From Desulfobacter sp. (GTDB taxonomy: Bacteria > Desulfobacterota > Desulfobacteria > Desulfobacterales > Desulfobacteraceae): 12,353 nt of DNA. The notes under the pieces were generated by a model. That model saw only the letters and a program-made list of their open reading frames with translations, ran no database searches and was not told where the DNA came from. The position numbers and the translations under genes were made by a program. Position 1 is the first letter of the stretch; the number at the start of each line of letters is the position of its first letter. The DNA is taken from NCBI GenBank assembly GCA_030145005.1, contig JAQYWJ010000044.1, positions 1 through 12,353 on the forward strand, written 5' to 3'. Below, piece after piece: positions 1 to 5,639 of this stretch.

Positions 1-2
1 GA

Positions 3-170
3 CCGCTCCTTCCTCACAGAGCTTTTACAGTGCCACGACAGCGCTTTGGACTGGCGAATACATCCAAAGGTGTCTACATCCTGCCGAACGTAGTCCCAAC
101 AAATGGAACTCAGGCTAGTCAACCTGGGCTTTTACAAGCCCCTTCTGAATCTTTGATCCAGGAGGGGTAG
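3..170 (+). CDS. 3' end of a TnpB-like transposase gene (partial, tentative)
   Basis: An open frame enters from the left edge and runs 55 codons to TAG at 168-170. I cannot match the protein body to the conserved RuvC or zinc-finger parts of TnpB, which would lie upstream of the window. The argument is its tail: the last residues read QAPSESLIQEG, which resembles the QEAPS-type C-termini that arise because tnpB ends inside the structured right end of IS200/IS605 elements. The DNA over the stop codon folds in that way (see 117-176). TnpB proteins are RNA-guided nucleases associated with these transposons. Alternatives are a decayed remnant or a chance open frame. No start codon is visible, so only the C-terminal part can be judged. 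Confidence 0.33.
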   Translation, partial: PLLPHRAFTVPRQRFGLANTSKGVYILPNVVPTNGTQASQPGLLQAPSESLIQEG

Positions 171-176
171 TTGACT
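117..176 (+). mobile_element. IS200/IS605-type right end with omegaRNA-like fold
   Basis: A 7-bp perfect closing stem joins AGTCAAC (117-123) and GTTGACT (170-176). Inside are two mutually exclusive hairpins: GGGCTT (126-131) with AAGCCC (136-141), and CCCCTTCT (139-146) with AGGAGGGG (160-167), the latter with one G-T pair. The layout AAGCCCC, loop, GGGG, short spacer, terminal motif over the end of an open frame is typical of tnpB transposon termini. In those systems the same sequence forms the scaffold of the guide RNA, and the flanking DNA supplies the guide. By that analogy the guide would begin near 177. The left end of the element is outside the window. An unrelated structured terminator is possible, but no T-run follows. 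Confidence 0.42.
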
Positions 177-276
177 GATTGGTTTGTATTCATTTTAAGT
201 TTTCCTATTCTGCAATAACTGCCATGGGCTTAACTTAGGCACGGGTCTTAAATAATTTGCCCATTTTGCTATATCC

Positions 277-305
277 GGGAGCGCGGGCGAGACGCCCGCG
301 CTCCC
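277..305. repeat. Perfect 13-bp GC-rich hairpin, REP-like
   Basis: GGGAGCGCGGGCG (277-289) and its exact reverse complement (293-305) are separated by AGA. The stem is nearly all G and C in an otherwise AT-rich gap, and no T-run follows on either strand, so it is not an intrinsic terminator. Compact GC palindromes of this type are commonly dispersed extragenic repeats (REP-like). Here it lies between the transposon end and the ppdK terminator. The rest of 177-357 shows no gene; a small AGTTC/GAACT hairpin at 312-325 is the only other structure seen. Confidence 0.6.
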
Positions 306-357
306 AGGTTAAGTTCTTTCGAACTCATTTCTTAACAACTTATTGTGACTTTCATAT

Positions 358-397
358 AAAAAAAAACAAGCCTGGTCACTTTATGTAACCAGGCTTG
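358..397 (-). terminator. Rho-independent terminator of ppdK
   Basis: Read on the minus strand, a perfect 10-bp stem (397-388 with 376-367, arms CAAGCCTGGT and ACCAGGCTTG) is followed at once by nine T residues (366-358). It starts 17 bases after the ppdK stop codon, so it should end that transcript. It also insulates ppdK from the repeats to the left. Confidence 0.9.
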
Positions 398-414
398 ATG
401 TTTCTGATCGTTTT

Positions 415-3135
415 CTATCGGCAGTCAGGATACATAATGGCAGCCTGGGCTGCAGCCAGCCGGGCAATGGGTACCCGGTAGGGTGAGCACGATACATAGT
501 TCAGCCCTGCTTTATGACAGAATATGACGGATTCGGGGTCCCCGCCGTGTTCTCCACAGATGCCTAACTTGATTTCAGGACGCGTCTTGCGACCGCGTTC
601 CACTGCTGTTGTAACCAGGCCCCCCACAGCTTCCTGGTCCAGGGTTTCAAAGGGGTCTGAACTGAGGATGGCATTGTCAATATAATCGTTCATGAAAGAG
701 CCGATATCGTCCCTTGAAAAGCCAAAGGTCATCTGGGTCAGGTCATTGGTTCCAAAGGAGAAAAACTGGGCATATTCTGCCATTTTATCTGCAATCAAAG
801 CAGCTCTTGGGATTTCAATCATGGTGCCGTACAGATAGGGGAGGGCGTCTATCTCGTAGGTTTTAAGCGCCTGATCATGGCACTGGATAACGATATCCTG
901 GACAAAGGCCAGCTCTTTTTCATTGCAGGTTACGGGCACCATAATTTCAGGCATGGGATTTTTGCCCGCTTTGATCAGTTCTGCACAAGCCTCAAATATG
1001 GCTTTCACCTGCATGTGGGAGATTTCAGGATAGGTGATGCCAAGCCTTACACCCCTGTGCCCGATCATGGGATTGGATTCTAAAAGCTGTTCGCTGCGCT
1101 TGAACACCTCTTCTATGTCAATATGCAGGGCATCGGCAATTTCCTGCTGATTTTCACGTGACTGGGGCACAAATTCATGCAAGGGCGGATCCAGCAGGCG
1201 AAGGGTCACGGGCAGATTATCCATGACCTCCAGGGTGGCCTTGATCTCCTCCTTGACAAAGGGGTACAGTTCTTCAAGGGCGGCTTCTCTCTCTTCGTGA
1301 GTCTTGCTTAAAATCATTTTGCGCAAAAGGAAAAGGGCTTTATCCGAATCCGCACCGTAGAACATGTGTTCTGTCCTGAAAAGCCCGATACCCTGGGCGC
1401 CAAAATCAAGGGCTGTCGCGGCATCTGCCGGGGTGTCCGCATTGGTTCGGACCTGCATGGCCCGGTATTTATCCGCAATGTTCATGAAGGCTTTGAATCT
1501 GACATTTTCAGATGCGTCCTTCATCTTGAGCTTACCTTGGTATACCATACCTTTGGTGCCGTTAAGGGTGAAGGTATCGCCTTCCTTGAACACCTGGGGT
1601 CCCACATGAAGTTCTTTGGTTTCAAAATCTATTTTAAGGGCACCGGCACCAACAATACAGCATTTGCCCCATCCCCTGGCCACTAGGGCTGCATGGGAGG
1701 TCATGCCGCCCCTTGCCGTGAGAACGGCTTCTGCAGCCCGCATGCCTTCAATATCTTCGGGATTGGTTTCTTCACGTACCAGAATGACCTTTTTATCTGA
1801 CTTGGCCCATTGAACCGCATCTTCGGACGAGAATACAATCTGTCCCCATGCACCGCCGGGGCCTGCAGGCAGGCCTTCAGCAACCTTTGTAGCTGTTTTT
1901 TCCGCATCAGGGTCCACAACGGGATGAAGCAAGTCATCCAGAATTTTAGGATCAAGGCGGCATACCATGGTTTTTTCATCAATGGTGCCTTCCTCCAGCA
2001 TGTCCATGGCCATGTTCAGGGCTGCTGTCGCGGTGCGTTTACCCACACGGCACTGGAGCATGTAAAGCCTGCCTTCCTGGATGGTGAATTCAATATCCTG
2101 CATGTCCTTGTAATGGGCTTCTAAAAGATTCCTGATTTCAAACAACTGCTTGTAAAGCTGGGGCATGGATTCTTCCAGAGAGGGCAGGTGTTTGTTCTGG
2201 GAATTTTTGGTGTCGTTGTTCAATGGATTCGGGGTTCTGGTGCCTGCCACCACATCCTCGCCCTGGGCATTGACCAGCCATTCTCCATAAAATTTATTGT
2301 CCCCTGTGGCCGGGTCCCTGGTAAAGGCAACGCCTGTGGCAGATGTATTGCCCATATTACCGAAAACCATGGTCTGAACATTGACGGCCGTGCCCCAGTT
2401 GTCCGGAATATGCTCAATGCGGCGGTAGGATACTGCCCGTTTGCCGTTCCAGCTTTTAAATACGGCGCCGATGGACCCCATGAGTTGATCTTTGGGATCA
2501 TCTGGAAAATCGGCACCCAGATCCTCTCGGATTTTTTTCTTAAACCGTTCGCAAAGGGCCTTTAAATCTTCGGTAGAAATATCCGTATCATTGTCATAGC
2601 CCTTGTCGTTTTTCAGGTTGTTCATCATCATTTCCAGATTCAGACGAATACCCATGCCGTCCCCGGGACGGATCTGTTCAGCTTTTTCCATAACCACATC
2701 TGAATACATCATGATCAGCCGGCGGTAGGCATCATAAACAAACCATTCATTATTGGTTTTTTTGATCAGTCCTGGAATCGTGGCGCTACACAGGCCAACA
2801 TTCAATATGGTCTCCATCATTCCGGGCATTGAGCTTCTTGCTCCGGATCGGCAGGATACCAGCAATGGATTTTTCGGATCACCAAAAATCATGCCTGTTT
2901 GGGATTCAATATTGGCCATGGCTTTGAGAATTTCTTCTTCAAGGGTATCAGGAAACCGTCCGTTTAAATCAAAATAGTGATTGCAGCATTCCGTTGATAT
3001 GGTAAAGCCTGGCGGAACAGGCAGTTTCAGTTTTGCCATTTCTGCAAGGTTGGCGCCTTTTCCACCCAAAAGGTTTTTCTGACTTGCATCGCCCTCCGTT
3101 TTATCAGGGCCGAACTCGTAGATGTATTTGGTCAT
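415..3135 (-). CDS. ppdK: Pyruvate, phosphate dikinase
   Basis: The 906-residue protein interconverts ATP + pyruvate + Pi and AMP + PEP + PPi in the cytoplasm. In anaerobes it serves gluconeogenesis or PPi-linked glycolysis. Visible parts are an N-terminal ATP-grasp region (GGKGANLAEM near 24-33; CRSGARSSMPGMMETI from 95), the swivelling phosphohistidine domain with GGMTSHAALVARG and catalytic His481, and a C-terminal PEP/pyruvate TIM barrel with QGIGLFRTEH (581-590), GHRGVRLG (692-699) and the catalytic loop GICGEHGGDP containing Cys860. All key residues are present. The length is slightly above the roughly 870-900 usual for the family. The ATG is preceded by GGTGA at a suitable distance on the minus strand. 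The gene stands alone, with its own candidate promoter (3278-3304), a tandem repeat in its leader and a strong terminator, so it is probably monocistronic. No PPDK regulatory-protein gene is visible nearby. Confidence 0.98.
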   Translation of the reverse strand: MTKYIYEFGPDKTEGDASQKNLLGGKGANLAEMAKLKLPVPPGFTISTECCNHYFDLNGRFPDTLEEEILKAMANIESQTGMIFGDPKNPLLVSCRSGARSSMPGMMETILNVGLCSATIPGLIKKTNNEWFVYDAYRRLIMMYSDVVMEKAEQIRPGDGMGIRLNLEMMMNNLKNDKGYDNDTDISTEDLKALCERFKKKIREDLGADFPDDPKDQLMGSIGAVFKSWNGKRAVSYRRIEHIPDNWGTAVNVQTMVFGNMGNTSATGVAFTRDPATGDNKFYGEWLVNAQGEDVVAGTRTPNPLNNDTKNSQNKHLPSLEESMPQLYKQLFEIRNLLEAHYKDMQDIEFTIQEGRLYMLQCRVGKRTATAALNMAMDMLEEGTIDEKTMVCRLDPKILDDLLHPVVDPDAEKTATKVAEGLPAGPGGAWGQIVFSSEDAVQWAKSDKKVILVREETNPEDIEGMRAAEAVLTARGGMTSHAALVARGWGKCCIVGAGALKIDFETKELHVGPQVFKEGDTFTLNGTKGMVYQGKLKMKDASENVRFKAFMNIADKYRAMQVRTNADTPADAATALDFGAQGIGLFRTEHMFYGADSDKALFLLRKMILSKTHEEREAALEELYPFVKEEIKATLEVMDNLPVTLRLLDPPLHEFVPQSRENQQEIADALHIDIEEVFKRSEQLLESNPMIGHRGVRLGITYPEISHMQVKAIFEACAELIKAGKNPMPEIMVPVTCNEKELAFVQDIVIQCHDQALKTYEIDALPYLYGTMIEIPRAALIADKMAEYAQFFSFGTNDLTQMTFGFSRDDIGSFMNDYIDNAILSSDPFETLDQEAVGGLVTTAVERGRKTRPEIKLGICGEHGGDPESVIFCHKAGLNYVSCSPYRVPIARLAAAQAAIMYPDCR

Positions 3136-3169
3136 TTTAAATCACCGCTTGTATGGTTTCAGTCTTAAA

Positions 3170-3194
3170 TGGTTAAAGACATTGGTTAAAGACA
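3170..3194. repeat. Tandem repeat in the ppdK leader
   Basis: TGGTTAAAGACA occurs at 3170-3181 and again at 3183-3194, a 13-bp period. On the minus strand it lies about 35-59 bases upstream of the ppdK ATG and downstream of the candidate promoter, so it would be in the 5' untranslated leader. Direct repeats of about one helical turn can be paired regulator sites; a slippage duplication is equally possible. Confidence 0.5.
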
Positions 3195-3277
3195 ACATTG
3201 ATATTTAGCTTGTTCAAGCCGTGGAATCAGCCGGTATTCGATTTTTACATAAAACCTCTCAAATGCTAACGTTTACT

Positions 3278-3304
3278 ATTAAAACTTTAGAAAAATCAAG
3301 TCAA
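3278..3304 (-). promoter_or_regulatory. Candidate sigma-70 promoter for ppdK
   Basis: On the minus strand TTGACT (3304-3299) is followed after 15 bases by TTTAAT (3283-3278), a 5/6 match to the -10 consensus; an alternative TAATAG gives a 17-base spacer but a weaker box. Transcription would start roughly 135 bases upstream of the ppdK ATG, leaving a long leader that includes the tandem repeat. Confidence 0.42.
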
Positions 3305-3348
3305 ATAAAATCTAATGTTTATAAATCACGGCTTCAATGATAATATTG

Positions 3349-3363
3349 CCATTTTTAAAATGG
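3349..3363. promoter_or_regulatory. 15-bp palindrome upstream of the ABC-F gene
   Basis: CCATTTT (3349-3355) and AAAATGG (3357-3363) are perfect arms around one T, 50 bases before the ABC-F start. It could be an operator or a small hairpin in the leader. Nothing else identifies a regulator. No strong -35/-10 pair for the ABC-F gene was found around it. Confidence 0.25.
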
Positions 3364-3412
3364 TGTGCGTTGGCACTTTATCGCCGCTTTAAAGGCGTAA
3401 CAGGAGGAATAA

Positions 3413-5257
3413 ATGCTGAATATAGAATCCATAACCAAAGGATTCGCAGAGCAGGTACTGCTTGATAATACCGGCATGCAAATCAATACCGGTGAACGGG
3501 TGGGCCTGGTGGGAAGAAACGGCCATGGTAAAACCACGCTTTTGAATATAATAGCAGGCATTGATCACCCCGATGAAGGGCGCGTTATTATACCCAGCGG
3601 ATATCGGATCGGTGTGCTTTCCCAGCATATAAAATTCAGCAGACCCACTGTTCTTGAAGAGTCCATGCTTGGCCTGCCTGATCATGAGCGTGATCATTTC
3701 TGGAAAGCTGAAAAAATTCTGTCAGGTCTGGGGTTTTCAGAACAGGACATGCAAAAGGATCCCATGCAGTTTTCCGGTGGCTACCAGGTGCGTTTAAACC
3801 TTGCCAAGGTATTGGTATCCGAACCTGATCTATTAATTCTTGACGAGCCCACCAACTATCTGGATATTACATCCATCCGCTGGATTACAGGATTTCTTGT
3901 TTCCTGGCCAAGGGAGATGCTTCTGGTTACCCATGACCGTGGATTTATGGATAATGTGGTGACCCATATTGTGGGGATTCACCGTCGCAAAATGAAAAAG
4001 ATACAGGGTGACACCGCCAAATATTATCTCCAGGTGGCCCAAGACGAAGAGATATATGAAAAAACCCGGGTAAATGAGGAAAAACGCAAAAAAGAGATTG
4101 AACTGTTCATCTCCCGGTTCCGGGCCAAGGCAAGGCTGGCCAACATGGTGCAGTCCAGGATCAAAACTTTGGCCAAGCTTGACGCAAAGGACAAACTGGC
4201 AGAACTTAAAAATTTGGATTTCTCCTTTAACTACCTGCCTTTTGCCAGCAAACAGGTGCTGACCACCGAAGATTTGAGTTTTGGGTATGAAAAGAGCTCC
4301 CCTTTGATTAAAAATTTTTCCTTGACCGTATACCCCGGTGACCGTGTGGCTGTAATCGGCAAAAACGGCAAAGGGAAAACCACGTTGCTTAAACTGATCA
4401 GTCAGAACATAAATCCGGATGCAGGGTGGGTGAAACCCAATCCAGGTGTAGAAACCGGATATTTTGAGCAGACAAATATCCAGACCTTAAATCCGCAATT
4501 CACTGTGGAAGAAGAGATCTTGCATGCCTATCCTGAAACAGATCGCCAGACCGCCAGAAATATTTGCGGTGCCATGATGTTTGAACAGGATGCGGCTCTA
4601 AAAAAGGTCAGTGTGCTCTCCGGTGGAGAAAAAGCCCGTGTTATGCTTGGCAAACTTCTCATCCGGCCTTTGAATCTTCTGCTTTTGGATGAGCCGTCAA
4701 ACCATCTTGACATTGAGGCCAGTGATGCCTTTGTTGAGGCTTTAAATGCGTTTGAAGGCGCAGTGGTTCTTGTAACCCATAATGAAATGTTTCTGCATGC
4801 CCTGGCAAACCGCCTGGTGATATTTACTTCAAGCGGCATTGATATATTTGAGGGCACCTATCAGGAATTTCTTGAAAAACAGGGCTGGGAGGATGAAGAA
4901 CTGATCCCTGTAAAGCGTAAAAAAAGCGCACAGCTTCCCAAAAAAGAACTGCGTAAGAAAAAATCAGAGCTTGTGGCCGAAAGGTCAAAGCAGTTAACGC
5001 CGATAAATAAGAAGATAAACAAACTTGAAAATGAGATAGAGGCAAAAGAAACTAAAATGGCCCGGGTGAACCAAGAACTGCTTGATGCATCCCAGGACCA
5101 GGACGGATTAAAAATTGCCACTTTATCTAAAGAACATGCTAAACTGGAATCCGACATTGAAACCCTGTTTGACACCTTTGCGGAAATATCTGAGAAGGCA
5201 GACACGATAAAAAAGAAATTTGACCGGAAATTATCCGGCCTTGAAGGTGGGGAGTAA
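3413..5257 (+). CDS. ABC-F family ATPase with C-terminal coiled coil
   Basis: The 614-residue soluble protein has two tandem ABC ATPase domains and no membrane segments, the hallmark of ABC-F factors that act on ribosomes (EttA, Uup, YheS, YbiT and antibiotic-protection types). First domain: Walker A GRNGHGKT (34-41), signature SGGYQ (121-125), Walker B with catalytic Glu145 in LILDEPTNYLD, switch His174. Second domain: Walker A GKNGKGKT (316-323), LSGGEKA (402-408), LLLLDEPSNHLD with Glu427. The charged linker at about 200-265 corresponds to the P-site tRNA interaction motif. Residues about 500-605 are Lys/Glu-rich and heptad-like, as in the C-terminal extensions of Uup- or YheS-type members. 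I cannot assign a subfamily. AGGAGG at 3402-3407 sits six bases before the ATG. The next gene follows after one base, so the two are co-transcribed. Confidence 0.95.
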   Translation: MLNIESITKGFAEQVLLDNTGMQINTGERVGLVGRNGHGKTTLLNIIAGIDHPDEGRVIIPSGYRIGVLSQHIKFSRPTVLEESMLGLPDHERDHFWKAEKILSGLGFSEQDMQKDPMQFSGGYQVRLNLAKVLVSEPDLLILDEPTNYLDITSIRWITGFLVSWPREMLLVTHDRGFMDNVVTHIVGIHRRKMKKIQGDTAKYYLQVAQDEEIYEKTRVNEEKRKKEIELFISRFRAKARLANMVQSRIKTLAKLDAKDKLAELKNLDFSFNYLPFASKQVLTTEDLSFGYEKSSPLIKNFSLTVYPGDRVAVIGKNGKGKTTLLKLISQNINPDAGWVKPNPGVETGYFEQTNIQTLNPQFTVEEEILHAYPETDRQTARNICGAMMFEQDAALKKVSVLSGGEKARVMLGKLLIRPLNLLLLDEPSNHLDIEASDAFVEALNAFEGAVVLVTHNEMFLHALANRLVIFTSSGIDIFEGTYQEFLEKQGWEDEELIPVKRKKSAQLPKKELRKKKSELVAERSKQLTPINKKINKLENEIEAKETKMARVNQELLDASQDQDGLKIATLSKEHAKLESDIETLFDTFAEISEKADTIKKKFDRKLSGLEGGE

Positions 5258-5258
5258 G

Positions 5259-5474
5259 ATGGACAAAAAAAAGCTTACATTTTATTATGGTATTATTTTG
5301 ATCGTCGTGGGCATCGCGGTTTTCATAAGGGTGCCCCAAGTGATACCCCAAATTGAGACCATTGAATTTTTTAAAAACAAGATCGGAATTGTAAAGTTCT
5401 GTGCCTATTTTATAGGCTTTCTTTTGGTACTGGCCGGTGGTATCCGGGTAGTCAAAAATCATAAAAAATCGTAA
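5259..5474 (+). CDS. Small two-helix membrane protein, unknown function
   Basis: A 71-residue protein with a charged N-terminus (MDKKK), a hydrophobic helix at about residues 7-25, a short polar loop (about 26-44), a second hydrophobic helix at about 45-64, and a basic tail (KNHKKS). It is likely an inner-membrane protein with both ends in the cytoplasm. The frame is open further upstream inside the ABC-F gene, but I chose the ATG at 5259. It comes one base after the ABC-F stop, the purine-rich GGTGGGGAG just before it can serve as ribosome-binding site, and the protein begins naturally with a positively charged stretch. The spacing implies translational coupling to the ABC-F gene. I do not recognise the family. 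Confidence 0.75.
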   Translation: MDKKKLTFYYGIILIVVGIAVFIRVPQVIPQIETIEFFKNKIGIVKFCAYFIGFLLVLAGGIRVVKNHKKS

Positions 5475-5477
5475 CAG

Positions 5478-5618
5478 TCGATTATCAAGTTTTTAGGGAA
5501 TTTTTTCAAATTCAAGGCGGAAACAATTTTTAACCGGAGGAATATACAGCATATTTTGAGGATTAAAATTTTTTTCCAACGCCGAAGTTGAGCAAATTAA
5601 CAAAAACTTGATCATCGA
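5478..5618. repeat. 141-bp palindromic intergenic element (MITE/ERIC-like)
   Basis: Terminal arms TCGATTATCAAGTTTTT (5478-5494) and AAAAACTTGATCATCGA (5602-5618) are reverse complements with one mismatch. Pairing continues inward imperfectly: AATTT..TCAA.TTC..GGC on the left matches GCC.GAA.TTGA..AAATT on the right, then TTTTTAA with TTAAAA around purine-rich inner strands (CCGGAGG and TTGAGGA). The whole unit can fold as one long hairpin. It fills the gap between the membrane-protein stop and the GspE-like gene, ending 21 bases before that ATG. No open frame of note is inside. The form suggests a non-autonomous, dispersed element; a single window cannot show dispersal. I resolved no target-site duplication. 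Confidence 0.65.
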
Positions 5619-5639
5619 GCAACAGTTTCAGGATATCTT

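Noticed and set aside
2188..2565. 125-codon plus-strand frame opposite ppdK
   Set aside because: Lies wholly antisense to a highly conserved part of PPDK, has no ribosome-binding site of note, and its protein resembles nothing; it is a shadow of the real frame.
5220..5258. Upstream ATG extending the small membrane protein by 13 residues
   Set aside because: It would overlap the ABC-F gene and lacks a Shine-Dalgarno sequence, whereas the ATG at 5259 has one and gives a natural positively charged N-terminus.
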